A DNA stretch of 64,000 nt, from NCBI GenBank assembly GCA_023614405.1, contig JAJUPC010000041.1:248001-312000 (forward strand), read 5' to 3'. The position numbers and the translations under genes were made by a program. The notes under the pieces are model-generated. The model saw nothing but the letters and a program-made list of their open reading frames with translations. It did no database searches and was not told the DNA's origin. Position 1 is the stretch's first letter; each line of letters starts with the position of its first letter. Source of the stretch: Avena insularis (taxonomy: Eukaryota > Streptophyta > Magnoliopsida > Poales > Poaceae). Shown here piece by piece: positions 10,710 through 23,016 of this stretch.

Positions 10710-11816
10710 GTTGTCAATCAATCCCTCCATCTTAGGCTGGCCCATGAGGAGAAGATACCGCGTGCCAGGGCACCACAGTGATCTATAATAATCACGGTAT
10801 CAAATAATCGCAAGGGATTATTTGATCCCGCCTGGCTTGATTCCAAGCTCGGGGATATCTTTAAGACCATGTAATCTATCTTATAAGTTTTTACATTACT
10901 ATTTTAGTTTTGCATCAGTTCGGAATAAAGTTTGCATCAATAGAATTCCCTTTAGGAATAGTCGATCTCTTTTATGAAATTCTGAATTTATTATAATATA
11001 TGGAGCAATATTGAGTTTTTGTTTGTCTGATTGGATATATGAATGGCTTGAGTATAATTTTACTTGCACTTGATGATATCAATAGGAGTCTTCCACACCA
11101 TTGGTATTAATGGAACATACAAAGATAATTTGGTCAATATGTTGTAGGTACATGGTTTGATTTATCAAGAAAGAAAAATTTATCTAATCAGTTAAATTGA
11201 AAAAGAAACCTTGAACAAAGGTAAATAAAAAGTGCTATCAAATTAGAGTGAGAACAAGATGAGGTAGAATATTCAAGCTATAAAGATTGCTTCATGTATA
11301 ATTCGAATTTGGTAATTGAGATCGTTAAACTTTGGATTCCTACATGAAGTGGAATGTATGGCTAGCTTCTTTGCACAACACTTAAACAAAAGTGTGAGCA
11401 TATATATAAAAAAAGGGAAGAAGAAAAGAAAGAAGAAAAAGAGAGAATGTGGAAAGTGCAAAGTCATAGACCGCTATATTGTAGTATGACAAAGAGACGT
11501 TTTGAGATTTTGAATCCCAAGTAAATATGTTAAATCCTAAAACACTTGGGACTACCTCGCTAACTCATTCGGTTGAACTGAATACTTTTACATCATATTG
11601 AGAGTGATCTTTTCTGAACTATTAAATGATAAGGTGTGGAAGCCTGCTAATATTCTTTGGCTGATTCGAGTAAGGTACTATTCATGAACTTATTACCATG
11701 TATCATCTATCATAAACACATGTAGCAACTACCTCAATTATTTTATCGTCTCAACTTCATGAATATGAGGATCACATCCATTAAGCTAACATGCTCGGGA
11801 CGAGCAAGAGTCTAAG
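10710..11816 (+). other. gypsy-1 3' noncoding region
   Basis: This is AT-rich with no credible frame. Parts are recognisable in inverted orientation in gypsy-2: the ATAATCACGGTATCAAATAA block at about 10785 matches 21340-21370, and the CTCGGGACGAGCAAGA block before the purine tract matches about 20545-20570. A purine-rich run lies at 11408-11455. Confidence 0.7.
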
Positions 11817-11827
11817 CTTGGGGAAGT
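11817..11827 (+). other. Polypurine tract of gypsy-1
   Basis: CTTGGGGAAGT directly precedes the TG of the right LTR. It would prime plus-strand synthesis. The same tract, AGCTTGGGGGAGT, precedes the gypsy-2 LTR on the minus strand at 20532-20544. Confidence 0.85.
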
Positions 11828-13255
11828 TGACGAGTGCATATTTGCATCATGTTTTATATTATGATTTTGCATTGTAGATGTACGATCTTCGTATTTTACT
11901 CTGCTCGCACGCACATTTTATGTCTGTTTTCACCAGGATTAGGAGATATGATGGATACAATGAACACAATTCTTGGAGAAGTTTACTGAGGAGAAAAAGA
12001 GTCAAAAACAACGTAAATCACTTATTTGGGAAATATTAATAATACCATGATAAAACCAAAAGCGAACAAGGCGTACAGATAGTTTAACGACCAACTATAC
12101 GACAGGAATCAATTTTCCGGCCGTATAGTTCCTTCCGTATAGTTGGCGCCACCACCACCTCCTCAAGTAGTTTCACCCCGTGCAACTTCATCAGATGGAT
12201 GACATACAGAACAACCATAAATCACCAAAACCTCATGTCCGGAAGGAATCTGGAGGGGGGAACTCATCCACCGGTGATCCATCTTCACCCTACGCAGATT
12301 CAGGAGGCTAAGGCATCGATCTTCATCATCAACCGCTGCATCGCCACCATCTCCATCCATCATAGTCTAGATCTTGTTGTAATTTCCGTACTCGTTGTGG
12401 ATTTATACAAGTACTATTCATCTATGATAGATTCCAATGTTATTGCCATGATGTTGATTGCCTCCATGTCTGAGTAGATCTTTAGTTATTGGGGAGATGG
12501 AGAAATCCTAGTATGAGATTGAAATAAGATAAAGTTTCTTATGATATTCATCACTGTGACCATGTGTTAGATTGTCTTCATGTTGATGTTGGGAGAAGTC
12601 GACCTCTCATAATTTGCCTCTTATGGGGACTTGATGGAGGGAACTACTTATTGGTAGACGGAGGTGTGTTAGCACTTACAGTGATTATAAAGATGTTGGT
12701 ACTCCTTACGTATCAACTTGGGAACCGAGGAAACTCACGAAACACTATCCATGCCATGGGATACATCCTATGGGATTAAGTCCCTTAATAGCGCAATAAT
12801 TCGATTGATGTCGATTGCTGACAGCTGTGGTTATGAGGATAATGTGAGCAGTGGTTGCTGCCTATTTTTCCAAATATGGAGTTCCTCCCACACATAGACA
12901 GTTGAGAATGTTCATGATAATAATATTTACCTTATCTCTTTATATTGCTAGTGGTGTATCCGCTACTCCCTGAGAACGCCTTTTCCCTATTGTAGTTCGA
13001 ATCTCTCTTACATACGTGATACTTATTTTTTGTGTGTAGATATTTTACTTTACTTATTGTTTCTCTTATAGCAAAAACCCAAAAACGCCTTTTTACGCAA
13101 TACTCGCATTTTATCTTGTCACTTTGAACTTTATTTAGAATTTGTATGGTATTATTTAATTCAAGAGTTATTATACTTTAGTCTCCTGCTCCCTGTGGGA
13201 TCGATATCATTATTTCAAAACTAGCTACAAGTGATTTGTGCACTTGCAGTCATCA
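11828..13255 (+). repeat. gypsy-1 3' LTR
   Basis: It runs from TGACGAGTGC to AGTCATCA and is collinear with the left LTR. It is followed by the target duplication GGATC at 13256-13260. The ORFs at 12163-12779 are copies of those in the left LTR and are not genes. Confidence 0.95.
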
Positions 13256-13279
13256 GGATCCAAGCCAAGACAAAGTATA
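13256..13279 (-). repeat. LARD 3' LTR, short piece between gypsy-1 and CACTA
   Basis: Only 24 bases lie here: the right GGATC duplication (13256-13260) and caagccaagacaaagtata, which corresponds to 27101 onward in the sister LTR. It ends with ATA, the left target duplication of the CACTA element. Confidence 0.75.
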
Positions 13280-14753
13280 CACTACTAGGGAAAAGCTTAG
13301 TGGAGGCGCATCTGTAAACCCATTTGAGTCGCATTACAGATGCGCCTCTAGCGCCGCGACTCAAGTATTTGTACATATGCGAGGCGCATATCAATTTGCG
13401 CCACCTATAAATATAGGAGGCGAATATTGATATGCGGATCGCATATGTATATTATACAAGGAGCATCTCTAATGCGAATCCAATAAGTTTATAGATGCAC
13501 CTCCAATAATTTTTTAAATTTCCAAAGGTGGAGTTCACCAGAGGAGGGGGTCACCGGAGGAGGACTAGGCTAGGCCGGAGGTGGTTGGACAAGGGGGCTC
13601 GTCGGAGGAGAAGGTGGGGGTCACCGGAGGAGGTCACCGGGGTGGTTGTCATTGTCGGAGGAGGAGGAGGAGCTCACCGGGTATATGAGGAGCTCAACCT
13701 GTAGAGGAGAAGGAGGAGGAGGAGCTCACCGGGTAGAGGAGGAGGATCTCCCTGGGGTAGAGGAGGAGGAGCTCACCAGGGTGGAGGAGGAGGATGAGGA
13801 TGAGGAGGAGGAGGAGGAGGAGGGAGGAGCTCACCGGGTGGAGGAGGAGGAGGAGGAAGGAGAAGGGGAGGAGAAGGAGAGAAAAAGTGGAGGGAGGAGA
13901 AGTGTGGAGGAGAGGAAGAGGAGAAAAGAGAGGGAGGAGGATTCAAAGTTTCTCCCTCTTTTTTATTTTTTGCAGGAAAAAAATTTCTTTCCGCATAACT
14001 TTTTACTCTTTTCAAATCAGGGGAATCTATAAAATCGAGTAGGAAATTTCGAGATGATCATTTTGATATATTAAACTTTTTTCTGACATTGTATGCTAAA
14101 GTTATGGCCATTTTACAGTTCCATGACCGTTTTTGCAAATTACATCGAAATTCATGTTTTATATTTTGTCTATAACTATAACCTAAAATATAACCTCATC
14201 TCAAATGAATTATTATTTTGAAGTTTTTATCATTTTTGTGTATTTTTTACAAAACTTAAAAGGCGATCGGGGGGGTGGATCTGTTTACTAAAGGCGCATC
14301 CCATTCAATATGTGCCTCCTATTTTCATAAAATACCAGAGAGATGCGCCTCGATTGTCTCGCACCTACCACCCCCCAGGACCACATCACTTACTCGAGGC
14401 ACATGTCATAGTGATGCGCCTCCAGTATTGAAAATACTTGGGGCACAGATCTGCTGGTGCGCCTCCTATATTTTGGCACATACCACAACTGGGCCCACAC
14501 AATTTACTAGAGGCTCATATGCTCCATATGCACGTCAAGTATTTGAACTACTCGAGGCATATATGTAGTAGATGCGCCTCTAGTAAGTGGGGGCAGCCAG
14601 ATCTAGTCCGTACATTAGATATAGGAGACGCACCCTTTAGACATGCACCTCAAGTAATAAAATACAGGAGGCACACTGTTTAGACATGCACCTCAAGTAC
14701 TCAAGCATGCGCCTCCTATAAGCATGTCTCCTATAGGTCTTTTCCTAGCAGTG
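13280..14753. mobile_element. Non-autonomous CACTA transposon
   Basis: The left end CACTACTAGGGAAAAGC pairs with the right end TTTTCCTAGCAGTG (reverse complement CACTGCTAGGAAAA). The 3-bp duplication ATA flanks it (13277-13279 and 14754-14756). Both ends carry many copies of a short motif, GAGGCGCATC and its reverse complement GATGCGCCTC with variants, over 13305-13500 and 14280-14735. These are the subterminal repeats to which CACTA transposases bind. The 1.47-kb interior has no transposase, only a GGA-rich tract and AT-rich spacer, so movement would need an autonomous relative. Confidence 0.93.
13520..13945. repeat. GGA-rich low-complexity tract inside the CACTA element
   Basis: A purine-rich stretch of GGAGGA repeats with interspersed GCTCACCGG units gives long artificial frames on both strands (Glu/Gly/Arg-rich or Pro/Ser-rich). 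The repeated ctcaccgg phrase suggests decayed minisatellite units. I do not call a gene here. Confidence 0.85.
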
Positions 14754-17700
14754 ATAGATCACCATAAAATAAAACAATGCAGATTTTATAAAACAGTAGG
14801 TAAGACATGCATAAGTAAAATAGTAGGAAAAATCTTATGAGAAAGAAGGTGGCTTGGCTGTGACCAGCAATATGGCAATATACGTTCCTGTACTTCTTAT
14901 GAGAATACCATAATAATCAATGATAACCATCTTCTTCGTGTGTTTGATATAATCGCGACTATCATCGGCAAAAGGAATACATGCAAGAAAGGAATTGCCA
15001 CAATCAACACAAGGCATACAATCATCAATACAATATACAAAAACAAATGCACAATACTAGTTTTAAATTCAGTAGGTTTTTATTAGTTGGATTCAAAGCA
15101 AGTGGAAATCCTTGAAATGCATTTGAGGGTTTTCCTTAATGATTTGGAAAATCATAAAAATTATTTTGAGCAGGTGGTTTATTCTACATGGTTAGGAAAA
15201 CCCTAGGGAGTATTTAGGAATTTTAGATTTGGCCACTCCGTGTTAGCTTCAATTTTTATTTTGAATTAAACCTTTTAGTCAATTTAAGGCCTAGGGGAAT
15301 TCTATTTTAATAAAGGAAAAAGAACAGGGGTAGTAGTCTGGGGTCCATCACCGGAATGGGCCACGGAGTACGGTGTCAGCCCACTACGCCAGGCAGCGAG
15401 TGGGAGCCGGCAATTTAAACCGACAGGCAAGGCTCGTTTGTCAGCCGTAGACGCCAACGGAGAGGTACAATGGCACGTGGATCGTTGGATCTAGTGGGAT
15501 CGAACGGATCTCTATCGTCGTCCCGAGACACAAAGTCCCGCGGAGGCGGAACCCTAACAGGAGCAGGCGGTGGTGGAGGATTACCATGGGGGCATCCTCG
15601 GATGAAGGCAAGGAGACGGGGCGAAGCGAAACTCAAGGGCGAGTCAAACTGTGGGCGACACGCCCCAGTTTCTTCTCGGGGGGTGCTCGCGCAAGAGCGA
15701 CCGAGGGGATCTCGTCTGAGCTCGCCGGAGTTAGCCTCTGGGTGCGTGCATGTCGGCAGAGAGGAGCCCTTGGTGGTCTGAGAGAGTGCACGAGTACTGC
15801 ATGGAGCAGGGGAGGGGCTCAGGTGGTCCAGACTTGCAGGAGGAGCTCTGCTCAGGCATGGACATCGGAGGTGGCTCCAGCGTACCTGGAACAAGAAAGA
15901 GGGCACATGGGAGTAGATATGAGGGAGGGGATTAAGTCACAGCAGATAAAGAGGGAGGAGGTGGCCTTGTTCGACGGAAGCTTCACCTTCTTGAAATGAT
16001 GGCCGGGAAGGTTTCCTTCCTCTCCATTGCGATGGAGGGCAAGGGGTGTGAGGGAGGTGAGAGTGACTGAGGCAGAGAAAGGGAACAGTTCTGGCCTATG
16101 GCCTTTTTAACCCGAGGAGGGATGGTCCATGCTAGACTTGGCTCATGGAGAGGTTGGGGAGTAGGGGAGGCCGGGAATTGGGCAGGGGTGGCGGTGGAAA
16201 GTTCATGAGTGGGGCTCTGAGTTGATCACTGAGTGGAGAGGGAGTGTAGCTGCTATTGTTTTATAAAAAAAGTGGGCAAGATCTTGGTCTTAATGGATTG
16301 GATCCACTTCTCTCTTCTTCCAAGGAACCTAGGTAAGGGGAAAGGGGAATGCTATAGAGGCATGTCGACCAGAGGGGAGTGCTGGTTGCTATGTTGGGCA
16401 AGGGAGTGGATTGATGCTGATTTCATGGGGTTTTAGGTTATGACTTGTCAAGTATCCAGTTTTGCTATATTTGTTGATCATGAATGGCTTATTGGAATTT
16501 GGTACTAGCAAGATGGTTGGGGGTACTAGTAGATAGATATGGTTAAGATACATATACAAGAATTGTTTGGGATTTATCTGATCATTTTAGATCCTTTTTA
16601 TATCAATTATTCAAAAACTACAGAATGTGTTTTATGGAATTCATTTGAGATTTTTGAATTTTCCAAGGTGGAGTTTTGGTTGGAGATGGTCCTAAATATG
16701 AAAACATAACTTAGACAAATTTCCCAAGATTTATTGAAGAAGAAAACTATTGAAAACATTTATTTTCCCATTTCTGTCATTTAAGAAAAAGGGCAAAAGA
16801 ATTATTAAAACTCTTAAAAAATATTTATTTTTGAAGTTGGAAGATAGGATATGATAATTATACTTCAAAGGATCCTAGATATGGGGATGTGTTATGGAAA
16901 AAGTGAAACTTTCTTTTATAGATTAAGTTTTGGAGTTTTTGTCGACTAAAGAGATTAAATAGGTTTTGGTCCATAGTAATTCTAGATAATATTTGATAAA
17001 TCTTTATAACCAGGGTAGATGATGTACACAAGGTGTATCTATCATTTCCAACCTTGGGTGTTGAGAATCCAACTTGATTTTGGTGGAAACCATGAAATAA
17101 AGGATCTAGGGCAAGGTTAACATCATACCATCACAACCATGTTAGAACTTGCAGCTCAGAGCTCCCCTGGGGTCATGATATATAAGGATGGATAGACCAA
17201 GTGATGTAAATCACCATGGTATAGAGTTCTGAGCTTGATCAGGATTGAGCTCTCTAAGGATTGATTACAAACATTGAATAAAATAAGGGTGCCAAAACAT
17301 ATTATCAAATAGCCTGCAAATCCATGTGGGTTTTAAGGGCACACGGATCCAATTGGAACAAGTGCAGTAGGTATTCATATACCTTATTATTAGAACACAA
17401 TCAAGCAAGGAGTTGGTCCAAAGAATATAGTATGGAGATGTGAGCTTCTTCCAAAGTAGGCTACTTGATAAGATTTGCAGAAATTATTATATTCTTGCCT
17501 GCAAAAACCATCAAGAACAAATGGGTTGGAGGATGATCTAGCCAAGGGAAAAGGTGGGTCCTTGGTAGTCCCTATGATGGTCTACAATATGGTTCAAGTG
17601 CATTCCCAAAAATTCACAAGGGTTGGAAAGGAGGAGACTCCAAGATGGCATCTTGATAATATTCCCAGACTTGGTTGGTTGCAAAGTACCAAAGCATCAT

Positions 17701-18515
17701 AAAGTGGATGATGTTGATGTGTATATTTAGTATAAAGTATCCATGCTTGATATTGGTATTCATTTACTAGGGAGCTTCTAAAAAGAATTAGTGCGAAACT
17801 GAGCTGATTAAGGGTTTTGATGAGCACCTAGTGGCTAGAGATCAGATCCATCTTGGTAATCTTCCTTAGTGATTGGGATCTTAAAAACACCTTGATCCTA
17901 GAGGATGATCGCATAGAGTAGCTCATACTACTTTCTAAGTAGACAAGCCAAACAAAAGATTAAGGTAATTCATCAGATAGCAGATCAAGGCAATCCATCT
18001 TCCAAGCAAACCAGTCTAATACTATGGATACCATCAAGACTAGCTTGAGGTAGAGATGGGTATTTTGAAGGGTTGGAGTTTAAATGATGTAAGATCCTTG
18101 GTATCTCTACCAAGAGTAGAATTCAAAATATTTATAAAAAGGTTTAGGAAACCTAGAGGTAAGGGTAGTTGAAAGTTTTGTCTTGAAAACATAAGGATAT
18201 TATATTATGTAGATCTCCATAGTTTTGTCAATAGAAGCTACTAAAAGGTTTAGGATTGCAAAGTAAACATTGGCTCAGGTTTTTGAAATGCGAGAACATT
18301 TGAGAATATGTAAATAAGCCAAGACACTTCTTTTGTTAAATAGCTTTTGTCACTGAGGGTGAGTTAAGGAGTATATGATCTGCTACATAGTCAGATGAAT
18401 AAACACCAACAAACAAGCACGCAAACACTGCAACATTAAACAATAAAAGTGTTTGTTCCCCCTGATTTTTGCATTCTGGACAACTAGTCAGGGTTGCTGA
18501 ATTTGGGATGTTACG
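14754..18515 (-). repeat. LARD 3' LTR, proximal segment (U3, core promoter, leader)
   Basis: It is collinear with about 27110-31714 of the other LTR through several landmarks: the aagaaggtggcttg block, the GC-rich part at 15340-16100, the preference for accatcaagaacaa-type phrases near 17510, and the end ttgggatgttac. It lacks about 0.9 kb that the sister has at about 27480-28400. Its last bases read GTTACG where the sister has GTTACA. Short ORFs (15415-15906 minus, 15586-15999 plus, 17475-17702 and others) are not kept between the copies, so I see no gene in these 3.7 kb. Confidence 0.8.
16101..16113 (-). promoter_or_regulatory. TATA-like box of the LARD 3' LTR
   Basis: On the minus strand the sequence reads GGGTTAAAAAGGC, followed downstream by a GC-rich leader. 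The other LTR has AGCTAAATAGGCC at the matching place (29328-29340). Position and direction suit the LTR promoter. Confidence 0.45.
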
Positions 18516-18534
18516 GACCTTTCCCCCTTAAAAG
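18516..18534 (-). other. Polypurine tract of the LARD
   Basis: On the minus strand CTTTTAAGGGGGAAAGGTC ends exactly where the LTR begins. It marks the 3' LTR and fixes the minus orientation of the element. Confidence 0.75.
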
Positions 18535-20000
18535 AATCTCGTCTTGAGATTCAGGAGGGTAAGGTTAGGGGATTTTGAGTCGGGGTTTGTGCTAGGTGCC
18601 AACGTACTATCTTATGGATTCGTCTTTGAACGTGGTTACTTTGTAGGTAAAGTTGGACTTCAGTCTTCTCAGATGCACAGAGAGTTGAGCAGACTTTCGT
18701 CCTGATTGCGAGGGATGATCATCCTTCTGTAAGGATTTAGAGTGTTTCTCTTAAGGTCTTATCGTATCCTAGTTCACGACTTCAGTTCTAACTCCTAAGG
18801 TTGCTTTTGATAGATAGTTAGTATATTTTGTGGGAAAGACACAATCTTTCTCCCTTAGGGTAAAACTAAAGTAACTCGAAGATAACGCAGTCCTTCCTTC
18901 TTGGAATCGCCGGATGATGTTTTGGAGGCTATTGCCAACCTTTTGTCTGGAGTTGGAGCCTTCAGCTATCATCCGCCAACTAGGTTTTATAAGGCTCATA
19001 TACTTCCTTCATTCGTACTTAGCCTATCGGAGTGGTTGAACTAGCAAATATTCCGGAAGAGTTAGAACTAGTGGAGTTAGCAAATTGGCAGTTCTTCAGG
19101 CGAGTCTTTAGTTGAATTAGTAGAGAAGCTTCGTAAAATCTTCGGTTATCGTCTTATCTAGTGACTCGTGAGTTGATGCTAGGCGAAGAGACATCAGATT
19201 CGGAAATCTTTCTGAAGTATCTTCTGATGAACGGTCTTCTAGGATTGAGTGGAATGACACGGTCTTTCCACCTTAGGGCTTTACTAAGGTTCATCGAGAC
19301 TAGTTTAGATCTTCTGTCTTTATGTTGGGGTCTTCGAGGGACGTCCATTTGCATAAACCTTGTCGGGGTGGTGTCCTAATGAAGCCTCATGGAGTTAGCT
19401 CAGGGCGAGTTATTTGTTAACGACACTTCTGTAAGTCTTGAGTCAAAGTAGAGGCATCCAACTTTGGAGAAGTTGTCTTCACTTGAAATATTGACATTGC
19501 TTCTGCTCGATGGAGGAGTAGGCTTGTTGTCTTCATGCATCCTTGCCTTCGGGATTTTGGAGTATTCTGGCCTTCTGATGAGGAACTTCCCGTTGATTTC
19601 GGCAGAGGGGTTGTCTAAGGATAGATAGTCTCTTTGTGGCTATCGGAAGCTCTAATATACCATAAGTTAGGGGAGTCAGGTCTTCACTTCTTCTCTTGGT
19701 CAGAAAGACTTGTGTTTTATTTGGGGGGATAGTGAGGATCCTTCGGTGATCGACTTCCGGCTTCAACGCAATTCTTGCTATAATAGACCGACGAATAATG
19801 GAGTGATGCGCTATCAAAGAGTCTTGAGAGGTGAGTTGGACAAGGTATGCCATCTTGCTGAGGAGTCTTCATCTTGTCCTAACGTGAAGATATCGAACTC
19901 TTGGACCTTGTGATGCTTTTCCTCTCACCACTCCTAAGGTTATTTGGATTTTCGTTACCGACAACAATACGGTTGCTAGAGGTACTAGGTGGTGTATCGA
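18535..20000 (-). other. LARD internal domain, remnant
   Basis: This follows the LARD purine tract and begins with the phrase ctcgtcttgagattcagg. No reading frame longer than about 106 residues exists. The minus frame at 19533-19853 and a plus frame at 19161-19379 show no motif I recognise. It may be the noncoding LARD interior or the decayed end of a pol gene. The border with the gypsy-2 LTR lies somewhere between 19900 and 20300 and cannot be fixed, because the other gypsy-2 LTR is missing. Confidence 0.5.
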
Positions 20001-20199
20001 TCCTCGAGTCACATTTGGATAAGGTCAAAACAAGATAGAGCACACATACAAGGTGAACAGAGTGATGGGGTCACAGTGTCCTTCGCAAACAACACACATG
20101 AAGCAACACTTCGTGCATTTCGGCAAGAAGACATGGTCGACTATGTGGACCATGGAGTTAACTACTCGCGATATAGGGGGATCCTATCTTAGTAATATT

Positions 20200-20531
20200 A
20201 ATCCTAATGATCACATTATTGGGGTCTGGGTCACTATCTTGCGTATAAAGCCTTTGCCGAGTCATTGGACGCGTCAAATCTCCTCTCGTCTTTTCTAGGA
20301 GAAAGTATTTGACGAGGCGATCCCACTGACACCTAGTACGGGCGGATGGTAAGGGTGGCCTCTGCATGTACCACCAGTCGTTATTGGTTCAAATTGCTTC
20401 TCCTCGTTTGGTATTCTGCCAGGTGCGAAGGTAAATCCATAATGGTGCATGCAAACAAAGTGAAATACAATGACCCCTACTCTATTTATGCAAAAACAAA
20501 AGGTAAATATGCTTCCATTTTGGCCTCATCA
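20200..20531 (-). repeat. gypsy-2 3' LTR (left border uncertain)
   Basis: On the minus strand the LTR starts TGATGAGGCC right after the purine tract, similar to the TGATGAGTAC start of gypsy-1. It can be followed for at least 300 bases. A partner LTR does not exist in the window, so its end could not be placed; the start coordinate given is a guess. Confidence 0.5.
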
Positions 20532-22259
20532 ACTCCCCCAAGCTAGGGTCTTGCTCGTCCTCAAGCAAGATTGTGGATTATGGACAAGATCATTATGTTC
20601 ATGAGACACGAGTCATTGCAATAAATGAGGTAGAAACTGAAACAGGAATACAATATCAGATATAGTGATACTTCAGGGGTATTACCATACCTTACACATT
20701 ACATGACTTAGAGGCTTCCACTGCTTTTCTAGTATTAATGAAATCATAAGAAGCTTCTAGTGATTCAACATATCATATAATCACAAGGTTTAGAGATATC
20801 GAGCACTGAGTTTAGTAATGAATTTCCATGATCATTATTTTTCTTCTACACTTGATTCTTTTGATAGTTGTTCTCTCTTATTTGTTATTTTCTTATCTTT
20901 TTTCTATATATATGTATATTATTTTTACTTTTTCTCCCTTCCTATTTTTTTAGTATAGCTATTTGATCATGCTCACTACTTCAATGGCTTTCAAAAACTC
21001 TGAATTATAATATGCTACCAGAATTCTTCTTCTCATAACTTAATCAGTACTTTTATTGGTGTGGGATTCCATAAAATCATGATAGTTGTACAAGTATCAT
21101 AACATTCAACCTAGTTCAATCATCTAATATAATAATCATGAATTAAAATACAACTTGAATTATCATAAAGTCTCGCAACTCAATGGATATAAATCTTCTC
21201 TTGAACAAAGGGAGCTCGAAGTTGATGCAAATTCTAGAATTGAAGTCTAACATACGTGCAGGAAAGTAAACATGCTAAAAACTATAAGATAGATTAGAAG
21301 GCTCTCATAGTTCCCCCAAGCTTGGAATCAAGACGGGTGGATCAAATAATTCCTTGCCATTATTTGATACCGTGGCGCTCCCTTCTAGTCTACAGGGGGA
21401 GAAACCCTGGTGACATGGGTATGCCCAACAGGAACCCAACTATAGCCTACCTGGTGTTGCTCGACGAAAGGCCCACTCGACGACTTGCCAAGGTCCATGA
21501 CGCCCATGATGGTTCAAGTGGTATGAAGCCCATATGGACACGGACTCCCAAACACACAAGACAAGGAAGTCTCAATACTAGAGTTTGAATCTAACTTGTA
21601 ACCAACTCGTATTGGTACCTGAGACCTAGCTTCCCCATATATAAAGGCTAGGAGGGTCCAACAAGAAGGTTATCGTGACTCACCCCAATAGACAGATCTA
21701 CAACTCCTACAATAGATCGCCATGATAGAACACAATAGATCTAGACATACGCCAGATCCAATATGCGCATCCACCGCCATCGGTGACATTGTAATCCTTC
21801 GGATCGTCATCAATCAAGAGCAGACAAGCAGGAGTAGGGTCCTCTACGAGGCCTGAACCTGGGGAAACCTTCTGTCCATGTGTGCTTGTTTGCTAGCCGA
21901 TCGAGACTTCCAGCGCTCCCTCCTTCTGCAAAACCCAAGTCCATAACAATGGGCATTGATGAGTTAAACCCTCGTCACATGGAATCACGAAGACTTGCAT
22001 AGAGCATATTGTTTGATGATTCCAAGATCAAAATAAATATTCGGTGTTGCTCGCTAATTTTCTCTAACTGCTCCACAAGAGCCTTGTGCATCTCTATTGT
22101 TTGCTTTTGCATGTTGATGGATCAAAGGCTGATGTTGAGATTCGCTTCTAGTCCTTTCATTATCTTCAGATCCATCTGGTCCTGATAACAACGCAATAGA
22201 TCAATATGTTTAGAAGATCCTAGAGATTTTATCTCAATCTTCTTAGTGCGGCGGTCAAG

Positions 22260-22264
22260 TTTAT
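22260..22264. repeat. Target site duplication TTTAT (left) of Cassandra
   Basis: TTTAT precedes the first LTR and is repeated at 23017-23021 directly after the second LTR. Confidence 0.95.
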
Positions 22265-23016
22265 TGTGAGACCCTGGCGCATGGCTCAATAGGATTGATA
22301 GGAAACCCATACAAACAAGTTGCAACTTCTTTTCCGGAAGCTCATTCGAAAAGAACTCTAAGGTTAAGCGTGCTTGGCCTAGAGCAATTCTAGGATGGGT
22401 GACCGACCGGGAAGTGGGTAACCGGGTGCGCACGAGTGAGGACAAAGTGCGCAGAAAAGACTAGTGTTGGTCTGTGGGGCCAGTCTAGATATCCTATTAA
22501 GCTGCCAGGAGTGACACCCGGGCCCGAGTGGACGGGTGTTACAAGTGGTATCGACCCTTGCGATTACGGGTTTGTGTGGGTCGATGGCGGGACATGTGGA
22601 GCATGGCGGCGTGTGGCCGAGTGGACACGGCATGGCAATGTGCCGCCTTGGGCCGCAGATGTGTGCCAAGAGGGGACGTTCCTGGCTTGTGGTTGATCGA
22701 CGAGGACGTCGATCTTCTAAGAGTGGGTGTATGTGAGACCCTGGCGCATGGCTCAATAGGATTGATAGGAAACCCATACAAACAAGTTGCAACTTCTTTT
22801 CCGGAAGCTCATTCGAAAAGAACTCTAAGGTTAAGCGTGCTTGGCCTAGAGCAATTCTAGGATGGGTGACCGACCGGGAAGTGGGTAGCAAGATGCGCAC
22901 GAGTGAGGACAAAGTGCGCAGAAAAGACTAGTGTTGGTCTGTGGGGCCAGTCTAGATATCCTATTAAGCTGCCAGGAGTGACACCCCCCGGGCCCAGGAG
23001 TGGACGGGGTGTTGCA
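22265..23016 (+). mobile_element. Cassandra TRIM retrotransposon with 5S rRNA-like LTRs
   Basis: A 752-bp element with LTRs at 22265-22543 (279 bp) and 22732-23016 (285 bp) has TGTGAGACCC starts and TTACA/TTGCA ends. TGGTATCGACC at 22546 is a tRNA-Met-type primer site, and there is a short purine tract before 22732. Both LTRs carry a 5S rRNA-like segment. Cassandra elements are known to carry 5S sequence with its RNA polymerase III promoter and to have no coding capacity. The two LTRs differ by about five substitutions and three small length changes, so this is the youngest datable insertion in the window. ORFs in it are artefacts. Confidence 0.93.
22351..22437 (+). other. 5S rRNA-derived segment in Cassandra LTR 1
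   Basis: aactctaaggttaagcgtgc and aggatgggtgacc match the 5S box A and box C regions (family sequence: aactccgaagttaagcgtgc, and aggatgggtgacc followed by ctcctgggaagt). The second copy is at 22818-22897. The 5' part and the 3' end of a 5S gene are missing, so this is not a functional rRNA gene. Confidence 0.85.

Larger units (their letters stand above)
4664..13255 (+). mobile_element. Ty3/gypsy retrotransposon gypsy-1 (Athila-like), complete ends
   Basis: Two LTRs of 1426 and 1428 bp, a tRNA-Asp primer site, gag, protease, RT, RNase H, an extra ORF, a polypurine tract and a 5-bp target duplication are all present. The coding order and the primer site fit the Athila lineage. No integrase is recognisable after RNase H, and the genes carry stops, so the element is defective. 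In a hand comparison of about 165 aligned LTR bases I saw roughly a dozen differences, so the insertion is not recent. Confidence 0.93.

Noticed and set aside
13646..14042. Long ORFs on both strands in the GGA-rich tract
   Set aside because: Low-complexity DNA gives open frames in several phases; there is no domain, and the tract sits inside a non-autonomous CACTA element.
15415..15906. 163-residue minus ORF in the LARD LTR
   Set aside because: It lies in GC-rich LTR leader and is not preserved in the sister LTR at 28500-29480.
22351..22437. A functional 5S rRNA gene
   Set aside because: Only the middle part of 5S is present, with several changes, inside an LTR; the 5' and 3' ends are missing.
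22379..22912. 177-residue minus ORF across Cassandra
   Set aside because: It runs antisense through 5S-like LTR sequence and the noncoding interior of a TRIM element.
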